Assembly: GCA_001304365.1 (NCBI GenBank) | Contig: LJNA01000020.1 | Span: forward strand, 1-13,912 | DNA: 13,912 nucleotides | Reading direction: 5' to 3' | Source: Syntrophobacter sp. DG_60 | GTDB taxonomy: Bacteria > Desulfobacterota > Desulfofervidia > Desulfofervidales > DG-60 | In this document: in pieces, positions 1 through 5,425 of the stretch | Layout of the letters: each line of letters starts with the position of its first letter | Numbering within the stretch: position 1 is the first letter of the stretch | Position numbers and translations under genes: made by a program | Notes under the pieces: model-generated | Database searches by the model: none | What the model was told of the DNA's origin: nothing | What the model saw: only the letters and a program-made list of their open reading frames with translations

Positions 1-775
1 AATCTCCCAAGATAGGCAATCTTAGCAATAAACGGTCAAATAAATACTGCCCCCTTTCCGTACGGTAAATGAACCTAATAAATAAAATAAAACCCACTAA
101 GCCCAAAAATATATGGATAATATACTTTTTAGTAAATGAGCTTAAATTAATTACAAATTGGGTGGGGGCTGGTAAGCCACAACCAAAGTCAGAGAATATT
201 TTCTGAAAAGAGGGAATAACATATACCAAAATAACGGTTAAAACAGTAAGGGCTACTACAAGGGTGACAGCAGGATAGATCATTGCCCCTCTTACCTTTC
301 TCTTTAATGCCAAGGCCTTTTCTTTATAGCTAGTAATTCTATTTAATACCTCGTCTAAAAAACCGCCTGTTTCTCCAGCTACTACCATACTGACAAATAG
401 CTCATCGAATATCTTAGGATGTTTTTTAAGTGCCTCGGCCAGATTAGACCCCCCTTCTACATCCAATTTTATTTGGTCTAATATATTTTTAAAGGATTTA
501 TTTTTTTGTTGGCTAGATAGGATATCTAGTGCTCGGACTATGGGCAGGCCTGCATTTATCATAGCAGTTAATTGGCGAGTAAATACAGCTACCTCTTTCT
601 CACTTACTCTGCTCAAAAAGGGAATGCTTAAGGACTTTGCCTTCCTACCAACTTTTACAGGGTTTATATGCTGCCTTCTTAATCTGTAGCGAACCGCAGC
701 TTCATTAGCTGCATCTAACTCACCTCTTACTGTCTTGCCATCTGTGGTTTTACCCTCCCAAGCAAATACAGGCAT
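1..775 (-). CDS. pilC: Type IV pilus assembly inner-membrane platform protein PilC / type II secretion F family (3' end outside window)
   Basis: About 258 N-terminal residues are present and the reading frame runs off the left edge of the window. The protein begins MPVFAWEGKTTDGKTVRGEL, the usual PilC N-terminus (a short beta-rich region, then basic LRRQHINPVKV). A cytoplasmic GspF domain follows, with FTRQLTAMINAGLPIVRAL and GETGGFLDEVL near residues 65-140. A membrane segment lies near residues 170-190 and ends in VIPSFQKIFSDFG, followed by LPAPTQFVINLS, typical of PilC. A second hydrophobic stretch lies near 222-236. The start ATG (775-773) is preceded by GGAGGTG at 780-786, a strong ribosome binding site. 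PilC proteins form the inner-membrane platform on which the PilB/PilT ATPases act in pilus assembly and retraction. GspF of type II secretion is a close relative, but the N-terminus and the APTQ motif favour PilC. Neighbouring pilus genes would lie outside the window. Confidence 0.93.
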   Translation of the reverse strand, partial: MPVFAWEGKTTDGKTVRGELDAANEAAVRYRLRRQHINPVKVGRKAKSLSIPFLSRVSEKEVAVFTRQLTAMINAGLPIVRALDILSSQQKNKSFKNILDQIKLDVEGGSNLAEALKKHPKIFDELFVSMVVAGETGGFLDEVLNRITSYKEKALALKRKVRGAMIYPAVTLVVALTVLTVILVYVIPSFQKIFSDFGCGLPAPTQFVINLSSFTKKYIIHIFLGLVGFILFIRFIYRTERGQYLFDRLLLRLPILGD

Positions 776-828
776 AAACACCTCCATTAATTAAAATAAG
801 CAGGTAAGTCAAAAATGTCAAGTTTATC

Positions 829-857
829 TTGACTTTGCTCAATTTTTGGATTAACCT
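829..857 (+). promoter_or_regulatory. Candidate promoter for the tRNA pair
   Basis: TTGACT (829-834), a 17-bp spacer and TAACCT (852-857) lie just upstream of tRNA-Gln. The -35 matches the consensus at five of six positions, but the -10 is poor (three of six). A short perfect hairpin, GTCAAG-TTTAT-CTTGAC at 817-833, overlaps the -35. It sits between two divergent genes, so it could be regulatory or chance. Confidence 0.35.
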
Positions 858-866
858 TCAAGTAGT

Positions 867-940
867 TGGGGGATCGTCTAGCGGTAGGACGACAGGCTCT
901 GGACCTGTTAGCCGGGGTTCGAATCCCTGTCCCCCAGCCA
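867..940 (+). tRNA. tRNA-Gln (anticodon CTG)
   Basis: A complete 74-nt cloverleaf. The acceptor arm TGGGGGA (867-873) pairs with TCCCCCA (930-936), followed by discriminator G937 and an encoded CCA. The opening T-A pair next to a run of G-C pairs is characteristic of bacterial tRNA-Gln. The anticodon stem is ACAGG/CCTGT (892-896 with 904-908) around a 7-nt loop with anticodon CTG at 899-901, reading CAG. The T arm is CGGGG-TTCGAAT-CCCTG. A TTG isoacceptor is presumably elsewhere in the genome. It is followed 88 nt later by tRNA-Glu on the same strand, probably in one transcript. Confidence 0.96.
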
Positions 941-1021
941 CGTGAAATAAATTTCAATTATAAATTATTAATTATGGAATTATTTTTGAGCAAAAAGATG
1001 AGGGCTTCCATTTCACGTGGC
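937..1021 (+). repeat. Perfect 12-bp inverted repeat across the tRNA-Gln/tRNA-Glu spacer
   Basis: GCCACGTGAAAT at 937-948 is perfectly complementary to ATTTCACGTGGC at 1010-1021, enclosing 61 A+T-rich bases. The left arm includes the discriminator base and CCA end of tRNA-Gln; the right arm ends 7 nt before tRNA-Glu. In a joint transcript it would form a long hairpin that places both processing sites close together. It could instead be the scar of a small inverted-repeat element. No gene lies inside. Confidence 0.7.
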
Positions 1022-1028
1022 TAGCTAT

Positions 1029-1104
1029 GGTCCCATCGTCTAGTGGCCTAGGATACTGGCCTCTCACGCCAGAGACACGGGTTCGAATCCCGTTGGGACT
1101 ACCA
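1029..1104 (+). tRNA. tRNA-Glu (anticodon CTC)
   Basis: A 76-nt cloverleaf. The acceptor arm GGTCCCA (1029-1035) pairs with TGGGACT (1094-1100; the first pair is G-U), followed by discriminator A and CCA. The D arm ATCGTCTAGTGGCCTAGGAT is typical of bacterial tRNA-Glu. The anticodon stem CTGGC/GCCAG holds the loop CTCTCAC with anticodon CTC at 1063-1065, reading GAG. The T arm is ACGGG-TTCGAAT-CCCGT. CCA is encoded. Confidence 0.96.
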
Positions 1105-1308
1105 GAGATCTAAAGGCCAGCCTATTCGTGGGGACGTATAGGGGACACCGAAGTCAGCTTTTCCCCCAGCCAAAGAGAAAAAAGTGGGAAGTTAATTAAC
1201 CCACAAAATTAACTAAATCTTAATTAATCTAATACTTTCTCAAAATTTTGAGTCCTGAGAGGCCCCTTTTTTCATAGTACAAGATCTTAACTCTATCTAA
1301 TTTCGCCA
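1105..1308. other. Gene-free stretch after the tRNAs, with short repeat-like motifs
   Basis: No ORF with a credible start and ribosome site is visible. Two GGGGAC units occur 11 nt apart at 1130-1148 (GGGGACGTATAGGGGACAC), resembling the repeats next to REP-associated tyrosine transposase genes, but no transposase is present. GTGGG (1184-1188) and CCCAC (1200-1204) flank the palindrome GTTAATTAAC, giving a weak hairpin. From about 1250 the sequence resembles 3960-4045. Confidence 0.4.
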
Positions 1309-1342
1309 TTATGAAGCTGTGGAGGTGCTTTTGGGCTTATAA
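1250..1342. repeat. Diverged repeat, copy 1 (partner at 3960-4045)
   Basis: Three blocks recur in the same order and orientation at 3960-4045: a TCAG/GAGAGGCCCC-like block; AACTCnnTCTAATTTnGCCA (1289-1308 and 4001-4020, 17 of 20 identical); and CTTTTnGGCTTATAA (1328-1342 and 4031-4045, 14 of 15 identical). Spacing between blocks differs by 5-9 nt. This copy overlaps the decayed 3' end of the pseudogene on the minus strand. It may be a small repeat or shared remnants of a lost gene. Confidence 0.5.
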
Positions 1343-1606
1343 GGGAGATGCTTGGTAGAGTATAGACTGCCTTTTTGAAGAAAGGTATTAAGTAGATTCT
1401 TCGCTTTTTTTTCTTTGGGCTTTTCCTCAGCCTCTTCCTTTCGAATTCTCTTTTCCTATTTAGCTACGAGTTCGGCTGTTTTTTCACGGAAAGTGCTCAC
1501 TGACTCAACTTGCTTTCTTAAATCGGCCATACCCCCCAGCCCTTTTGTATGCCAAAACAGCAACAATTAAGGCAACAATGGCAATGACAAAGTTTAATGT
1601 GGTCAT
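1309..1606 (-). pseudogene. Small membrane-anchored coiled-coil protein gene, broken by a frameshift and an in-frame stop
   Basis: The start ATG (1606-1604) has an excellent Shine-Dalgarno AGGAGGTGA (1620-1612). The first frame gives MTTLNFVIAIVALIVAVLAY, one membrane helix, then KRAGG, and reaches a TGA at residue 34 (1507-1505). At a run of six G (1537-1532 read on the minus strand) the frame one nucleotide on continues sensibly as MADLRKQVESVSTFREKTAE and reaches TAG at 1458-1456. Beyond it the same frame stays charged and helical (EKRIRKEEAEEKPKEKKAK) up to TAA at 1311-1309. One G fewer would give a 49-residue protein: an N-terminal helix plus a short coiled coil. The TAG is a second lesion. 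A small gene with intact initiation signals and recent damage is the simplest reading; a homopolymer sequencing error is possible for the first lesion. I do not recognise the family. Confidence 0.6.
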
Positions 1607-1683
1607 AACATTCACCTCCTTTCATTTTACAACATAGCTTTGTGGCATTTTGGTCTCCCAAGAGAACTCTATATAGATTGGCT

Positions 1684-1737
1684 TTAACAATTATAACTTG
1701 CCATAGGCCGCGAAAAATTTCCACCGCACTTAATCCC
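1684..1737 (-). repeat. Leader element copy A
   Basis: Minus-strand core GTGCGGTGGAAATTTTTC, followed by CCTATGGCAAGTTATAATTG. It lies about 77 nt upstream of the broken small membrane gene (start 1606) and in its orientation. It aligns with copies B-E over about 50 nt. Its TTATAAT tail resembles a -10 box, which is not shared by every copy. Confidence 0.55.
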
Positions 1738-1850
1738 TTCTAACTACCCAATTTAGGCATAGATGTGTTGTTGGATGATTTATTCTTGTCTTGTGCTTAA
1801 ACTTCTCCTTGTTTGGCTATTCAGCGTTCAGCGGGTCATCCAGCGCTTAT

Positions 1851-2351
1851 TTAAGTAAAAATTCTAACAAAAAACCAAGTAATCATTATACCTTCTATGA
1901 CAAACTTAACCACCGTTCCACCTAGAAATCCTATTAGAGTTCCAATACCAATGCGAAATGCATGAGCTAAATTGCGTTTAACCAATAGTTCCGCTAATAC
2001 CGCACCAATAAATGGGCCAATAATCAGACCTAAGGGCCCAAAGAAGAAAATTCCACTTAATGCTCCAATGATACTGCCCCAAATAGCTGCCTTTGAGCCT
2101 CCGTAATGCCGTACACCCCAGGCACTTGATATATAATCAACAAATAAAACCAATAAGGTAAGAATACCTTGGCCTAGATAAAAGACCCAAGAAAGATTAG
2201 CAAAATCTACAAAAAATCCATAGATGAACATTCCCAGCCAGATGAGGGGAGCACTTGGCATAATTGGCAAGATGGTTCCTAAGAAGCCAGAAATAAAAAA
2301 GATAATTGCAATGATTAATCCTATGATGGATATGTCTTCCAGTGCAGGCAT
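1851..2351 (-). CDS. DUF456 family integral membrane protein
   Basis: 166 residues, nearly all hydrophobic, with about five membrane segments (roughly residues 8-30, 34-50, 56-74, 86-116 and 136-162). It carries the pattern of DUF456 proteins: GTILPIMPSAPLIWLGMFIY near the N-terminus, a central DYISSAWGVRHYGGSKAAIWG loop, and glycine-rich FGPLGLIIGPFIGAVLAELL. The length fits the family. Its function is unknown; it presumably sits in the inner membrane. The start ATG is preceded immediately by an in-frame TAA, so the protein cannot start further upstream. No Shine-Dalgarno stands at the usual distance; instead leader element copy B reaches directly to the start codon. There is no close operon partner. 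Confidence 0.88.
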   Translation of the reverse strand: MPALEDISIIGLIIAIIFFISGFLGTILPIMPSAPLIWLGMFIYGFFVDFANLSWVFYLGQGILTLLVLFVDYISSAWGVRHYGGSKAAIWGSIIGALSGIFFFGPLGLIIGPFIGAVLAELLVKRNLAHAFRIGIGTLIGFLGGTVVKFVIEGIMITWFFVRIFT

Positions 2352-2405
2352 TTAACAGTTTAACTACCATAATCCTTAAAAAATTTCCACTGCACGTTTA
2401 TCCTC
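2351..2405 (-). repeat. Leader element copy B
   Basis: Minus-strand core GTGCAGTGGAAATTTTTTAA, then GGATTATGGTAGTTAAAC. It abuts the DUF456 start codon and has the same orientation. Over 36 nt it matches copy D at 28 positions. Being so close to the start, it would lie inside or immediately before the transcript leader. Confidence 0.6.
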
Positions 2406-2519
2406 CAGACTGTTTTTTTATAATTTTATCCCTAAATGGAGTTAGAGACTCTATGCCTTGGCGTAGAAAAAGAAAAGAATTTTCCAGGCAGGTTAAAAAA
2501 TGCAGACAGATTGAGTAAT

Positions 2520-2864
2520 TTAGGAAGGTATAATCCAGATCCCATCCCTTATAAAGGTTTCTATTCTTGCCTTGTCTTCTGGTTTTACCTCAATAAACTG
2601 TATTCCTATTTGGAAAAAATTGCCTTCTTCTGTTTCTACCTCTTTTGTCCACACTACTTTGCCACGAGCAATAACTGGGGAAGAGGGAACGTTGATTTGT
2701 AATTCCATCACCTTGTCCTTTGGCAGCTCTTCTGGTGAAAGGAGGCGTATCCCTCCTACACTGATATCAAGGCTCATAAGGCCTGTCAGCGCTGAATCAT
2801 TGTGTCTAACTTTTACCCTGACATAGATAGGCTCTCTGAGAAATCTTCTTCTTTCCCCTCTCAT
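2520..2864 (-). CDS. PilZ domain protein, probable cyclic-di-GMP receptor
   Basis: 114 residues forming a single PilZ domain. Both ligand-binding signatures are present: the N-terminal RxxxR (R6 to R10, in RRRFLREP) and the barrel motif DxSxxG (D33, S35, G38, in SLDISVGGIRLL). The later strands VIARGKVVWTKE and FFQIGIQFIE, then a C-terminal helix near KARIETFIRDG, complete the fold. Such stand-alone PilZ proteins bind c-di-GMP and act on motility, pili, polysaccharide or regulators; the partner is not evident here. The start ATG at 2864 has only a weak ribosome site. Leader element copy C lies about 50 nt upstream. A link to the pilus gene at the window start is plausible but not shown. Confidence 0.93.
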   Translation of the reverse strand: MRGERRRFLREPIYVRVKVRHNDSALTGLMSLDISVGGIRLLSPEELPKDKVMELQINVPSSPVIARGKVVWTKEVETEEGNFFQIGIQFIEVKPEDKARIETFIRDGIWIIPS

Positions 2865-3276
2865 ACCAACGTTTCTACTATTTTCAGTTTAGGAAAGCTA
2901 GAAACCAACCTAAAACTTATTCATAGTAGCACAATTTTTAAGAGGCTTCCACTATATATTCAACCTAAAATCGTTACTATCACAGAAGTTACCGATACTG
3001 CTTTGGCTGGCAACTGATGGGAAGGGTTAAGTGCCACTTAAAGCGGGTTGTTGCTTAAAGAAAGGAATCACTAAGTAACTTGCTTCTGGCAATTAAAAAG
3101 ATTACCCGAAACCAGACAAAGGATGGGTATGTTAAGAGGTTTTCCTATTTAAAGACCACCACTGTCTACTGACACACTAATCTTGTTTGCAGTCTTAGTC
3201 AAGAGGAGGAAAGCGAAGGGTTAGCTTTGACCTTTTTTGATTATTAAATTATGTTTCCAAAAACCAATTTGAATTG
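2865..3276. other. Gene-free stretch between the PilZ gene and the methylglyoxal synthase remnant
   Basis: Apart from leader element copy C I see no supported gene. On the plus strand AAAGC and GCTTT at about 3211-3235, followed by CTTTTTTG, form a weak terminator-like hairpin with no gene in position to use it. The minus strand contains TTGACT in the same area but no convincing -10. Confidence 0.4.
2914..2967 (-). repeat. Leader element copy C
   Basis: Minus-strand core GGTTGAATATATAGTGGAAG, then a tail ending AATTGTGCTACTATG. It lies about 50 nt upstream of the PilZ gene, in its orientation. Closest to copy D: both share TTTTAGGTT(A/G)AATAT before the core and TTGTGCTA after it. Confidence 0.55.
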
Positions 3277-3582
3277 CTATAGATTTACTCGCCTATGTAT
3301 ATATTCAGTATACTCCTTAATTATTGGGGTATATTTCCCCTTAAGTAAGGTTGAAGAAATCAGGAAGTCCGCTGTTGAGCGATTACATACAGTGGGAATG
3401 TTATAGACAACAGAGATTCTTAGCAAAGCTTTAACATCTACATCATGTGGATGTGGTTCCATAGGATCCCAAAAGAATATCATAAGATCGATTTTTCCTT
3501 CGGAAATCATTGTACCCAGCTGTTGATTCCCTCCCAACGGCCCCGATTTTAATTTAATGTAAAAAAATTTCTTTCCATAAAA
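3277..3582 (-). pseudogene. mgsA: Methylglyoxal synthase, N-terminally truncated
   Basis: The C-terminal two thirds of MgsA are clear: SGPLGG, ISEGKIDLMIFFWDPMEPHP, HDVDVKALLR, NIPTVCN, TADFLI. MgsA converts dihydroxyacetone phosphate to methylglyoxal and phosphate. E. coli MgsA has 152 residues; here the matching frame begins just before its SGPMGG segment (about residue 65) and is closed upstream by TAA at 3585-3583. Roughly 60 N-terminal residues are lost, including the TGTTG phosphate-binding loop. The catalytic Asp that follows GG in E. coli (Asp71, GGDQQ) is Asn here (GGNQQ), while the HDxDVKALLR histidine and aspartate remain. A TTG at 3537 could serve as a start but would leave out the substrate loop and has no ribosome site. 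A non-functional remnant is most likely. The break falls at the edge of leader element copy E. Confidence 0.85.
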
Positions 3583-3623
3583 TTATAGTGGAAATTTCAG
3601 GAAAGTTATGATAATTAACACTA
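3575..3623 (+). repeat. Leader element copy E (plus strand)
   Basis: Core CCATAAAATTATAGTGGAAA, then TTTCAGGAAAGTTATGATAA. It matches copy B around GTGGAAATTT and (G/A)TTATGnTAnTTAA. It is the only copy on the plus strand and lies about 46 nt upstream of the only plus-strand gene in this stretch (3670). It also touches the truncated end of the mgsA remnant. This is the most diverged copy. Confidence 0.45.
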
Positions 3624-3669
3624 GTTGACAATTTGAACAACTAGCCAGTAGCAACGAGGTGAATACATA

Positions 3670-3885
3670 GTGGTGGAACCAAGTAGAGACCTGTTGAAGA
3701 TTTTTGGAACGCTCCTGCTGATTTTAGGTGTAAGCGTGTGGATAGTCTACGGTTTATTGCGTTACGGGATGGGTTGCCATGTAACAGCACTACAGTTTTT
3801 GCCTTACCACTTGGCAGGTGTCGTGCCCGGTGTAGTGCTGCGACGACACCGATTCTTCCGGAGTCTTATTAGGCGTCTATTTTAA
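3670..3885 (+). CDS. Small hypothetical membrane protein
   Basis: 71 residues starting at a GTG (3670), with GAGGTGA (3655-3661) eight bases upstream as a good ribosome site. A single membrane helix covers about residues 9-29 (IFGTLLLILGVSVWIVYGLL). A conserved-looking segment RYGMGCHVTALQFLPYHL follows, and the C-terminus is strongly basic (VLRRHRFFRSLIRRLF). By the positive-inside rule the basic tail should be cytoplasmic. No family recognised. Base composition is more G+C-rich than the surroundings. The real ribosome site and clean helix argue for a true gene. Leader element E lies upstream, and a possible terminator lies at 4061-4087. Confidence 0.65.
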   Translation: MVEPSRDLLKIFGTLLLILGVSVWIVYGLLRYGMGCHVTALQFLPYHLAGVVPGVVLRRHRFFRSLIRRLF

Positions 3886-3898
3886 TGTATCCAAAGAG

Positions 3899-3983
3899 TT
3901 GGGGCCCTCTTCTATGTTATTTCTTATACCAATACCTTAAACGGAAATTACCTATTTGAAAGACTCAGGCCCCAAAGTATTGG
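3899..3983 (+). repeat. Two interleaved inverted repeats downstream of the small membrane gene
   Basis: TTGGGGCC (3899-3906) is perfectly complementary to GGCCCCAA (3968-3975). CCAATAC (3929-3935) is complementary to GTATTGG (3977-3983). Because the pairs are interleaved rather than nested, both could form at once only as a pseudoknot; otherwise they are alternatives. The arms sit in the 3' region of the 3670 gene and may be transcribed with it. Confidence 0.4.
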
Positions 3984-4045
3984 ATATGCTTTTTTATCCC
4001 AACTCCGTCTAATTTTGCCAATCTGAGAGTCTTTTAGGCTTATAA
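3960..4045. repeat. Diverged repeat, copy 2 (partner at 1250-1342)
   Basis: Carries the same ordered blocks as 1250-1342: AACTCCGTCTAATTTTGCCA at 4001-4020 and CTTTTAGGCTTATAA at 4031-4045. On the minus strand both copies read similarly (MAKLDRV versus LAKLDGV), so a shared lost coding segment is possible. Confidence 0.5.
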
Positions 4046-4060
4046 TTTATAATTATCAGT

Positions 4061-4087
4061 AGCCCTTGATTTATTCGGGGGCTATTT
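4061..4087 (+). terminator. Possible intrinsic terminator after the 3670 gene
   Basis: AGCCC (4061-4065) pairs with GGGCT (4079-4083) across a 13-nt loop, followed by ATTTT. The stem is short and the T run modest. It lies 175 nt past the stop codon, between convergent genes. Confidence 0.35.
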
Positions 4088-4165
4088 TCATTATGGAGGT
4101 TGAGTCCTATGTAAGGGAAAATTTGCAATGACTGATTAGCCTCTACAATATTTGCAGTGAGGATT

Positions 4166-5107
4166 TCACTCGATACTATCCTTGCTTTTCACCCACCATT
4201 CCAAAAGGGGTTTGATTACAAAGGGACTCCATTTAAGGTTTGCTTCTTTAGCAAAAAATCCGCCTGCGTAGTGTGTTGCTGTAAGACTTCCCTCTTCCTC
4301 GTCCTTCAGAACATCAATGAAAAACTGCATTTTGTCCTTTCTTGGGATGTCAGTTCTTTTCGAAATATAATTAACCAGATAGGCGTGATAAGCCGATGGA
4401 AGTTCAGCATAGGTCTTTCGTAGATCGGACAGAGTGAGTTTAGAGGGATCAATATTTTTCTGTTCCCAATCAACATTGATATATCCAGGACTTAACGCTC
4501 CCCCATAATAGGTGCGTATTTTGACAATAGCATCGCCAGCGAGCCTCCGATAGGCAAAAGATTTATCATTCACCCAGGAAATTAATTGGTTGAATGCCAG
4601 CCGATCGTCATTCTGAGCAGCCATTAAGGTCAATGTGAACTCCGATAATGCTGTAAGCTTTTGGTTTGCCTTTGTGAGTTCAACGTCTACTGCCTTAAGT
4701 TTGCTCTCAGTGGTTTCAATCTTTGGACTAATATTTTCTTCAATTTTCTGCTCTATGAGCTGATCTGCAATATCGTCAATCCGTTCTTCGGCTTTCTTTT
4801 GAACCAATAAGCGGATATTTTCTTTTTTAAATTCTTCATCAATTTGAGATTCAACTTGCTTCCTAACCCTGCCAACTTCCGACCTTATTTCATCTTTAAA
4901 ATCTCTTATTGATTTGTATGAAAACCATAACCCTAGTCCTAGTCCTGCAATAATAATTATAGTCAAGAGTGAACCAAGCCATTTGTAAGCAGAGCGAACC
5001 CATTCAACTTCTTTGTGAGCATGATCCACAATATCTTGATAGTGGCGGAATGTAGGTCCCTGTTCTTTTTGCTCACCGTCGGGATTTTTCTTCTCTTCGT
5101 TTTCCAT
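4166..5107 (-). CDS. Membrane-anchored coiled-coil protein of unknown function
   Basis: 313 residues. A charged cytoplasmic N-terminus (1-42) is followed by one strong membrane helix at about 44-63 (LGSLLTIIIIAGLGLGLWF). A long Lys/Glu-rich heptad region spans about 66-155 and should form a coiled coil (EIRSEVGRVRKQVESQIDEE; ESKLKAVDVELTKANQKL). The C-terminal 150 residues are mixed helical with aromatic patches (KPLLEWWVK) and no motif I recognise. No signal peptide is seen. The start ATG has AGAGG about 7 nt upstream and shares one base with the stop codon of the ORF before it (TAATG), which would allow translational coupling if that ORF is real. Leader element copy D lies about 22 nt upstream. 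A scaffold or mechanosensing-type role can be imagined but nothing shows it. Confidence 0.8.
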   Translation of the reverse strand: MENEEKKNPDGEQKEQGPTFRHYQDIVDHAHKEVEWVRSAYKWLGSLLTIIIIAGLGLGLWFSYKSIRDFKDEIRSEVGRVRKQVESQIDEEFKKENIRLLVQKKAEERIDDIADQLIEQKIEENISPKIETTESKLKAVDVELTKANQKLTALSEFTLTLMAAQNDDRLAFNQLISWVNDKSFAYRRLAGDAIVKIRTYYGGALSPGYINVDWEQKNIDPSKLTLSDLRKTYAELPSAYHAYLVNYISKRTDIPRKDKMQFFIDVLKDEEEGSLTATHYAGGFFAKEANLKWSPFVIKPLLEWWVKSKDSIE

Positions 5108-5424
5108 TATATGACCTCTGCATTTATTTGGTTTTTATACTTAGCACAACCCTTCAAAAACTTCCACTGCATATTTAACCTAAAAACTGCCATAATATCC
5201 ACCTGTAAAAATGCATCTATGAAAAAAGCTGTGCAACCTCTTCTTAACTTTAAAGTTTTTTTATACCACATATCTATCCATGCCCATTTGCACACATTAA
5301 CTATCGGTAGCGGTCCCCTAATCAACATTAGAGCCCTAAAAAAGGCTAGAATCGAATGAGGGCAACCGTAAAACTCAACTTCTTTTTCATAATAGGGTCT
5401 TTGCTCTTTGCTCGCCACCGGCAT
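5107..5424 (-). CDS. Doubtful hypothetical ORF upstream of the coiled-coil gene
   Basis: 105 codons with no recognisable family and no Shine-Dalgarno; its ATG directly follows a GGAACATA/TATGTTCC inverted repeat. The C-terminal part is simply a reading of leader element copy D (RLNMQWKFLKG), which in the other copies contains stops. In its favour is the TAATG junction with the next gene. In another frame ATGAAAAAGAAGTTGAG (from about 5389) looks like the start of a signal peptide but stops after 14 codons. The segment may be decayed sequence left by a small mobile element. Confidence 0.25.
   Translation of the reverse strand: MPVASKEQRPYYEKEVEFYGCPHSILAFFRALMLIRGPLPIVNVCKWAWIDMWYKKTLKLRRGCTAFFIDAFLQVDIMAVFRLNMQWKFLKGCAKYKNQINAEVI
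5130..5183 (-). repeat. Leader element copy D
   Basis: Minus-strand core AAATATGCAGTGGAAGTTTT, then TGAAGGGTTGTGCTAAGTAT. It lies about 22 nt upstream of the membrane coiled-coil gene (start 5107), same orientation, and overlaps the end of the doubtful ORF. It is the best match to copies B and C and connects the two sub-types. Confidence 0.6.
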
Positions 5425-5425
5425 T

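Noticed and set aside
1518..1724. Minus-strand ORF of 68 codons (MEIFRGLWQ...)
   Set aside because: It is a read-through of leader element copy A and overlaps the better-supported small membrane gene, whose ribosome site lies inside it. Its Cys/His-rich composition is atypical and it has no ribosome site of its own.
2436..3017. Plus-strand ORFs over and beside the PilZ gene
   Set aside because: They are antisense to a clear PilZ domain, have no ribosome sites and show no family features.
3277..3537. Treating the mgsA fragment as a functional short gene starting at TTG
   Set aside because: It would lack the N-terminal phosphate-binding loop, has Asn at the catalytic Asp and has no ribosome site.
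1684..5183. Leader element as a sigma-54 promoter
   Set aside because: The GG and GC dinucleotides at -24/-12 spacing (TGGCAC-N5-TTGC) are not present in the copies.
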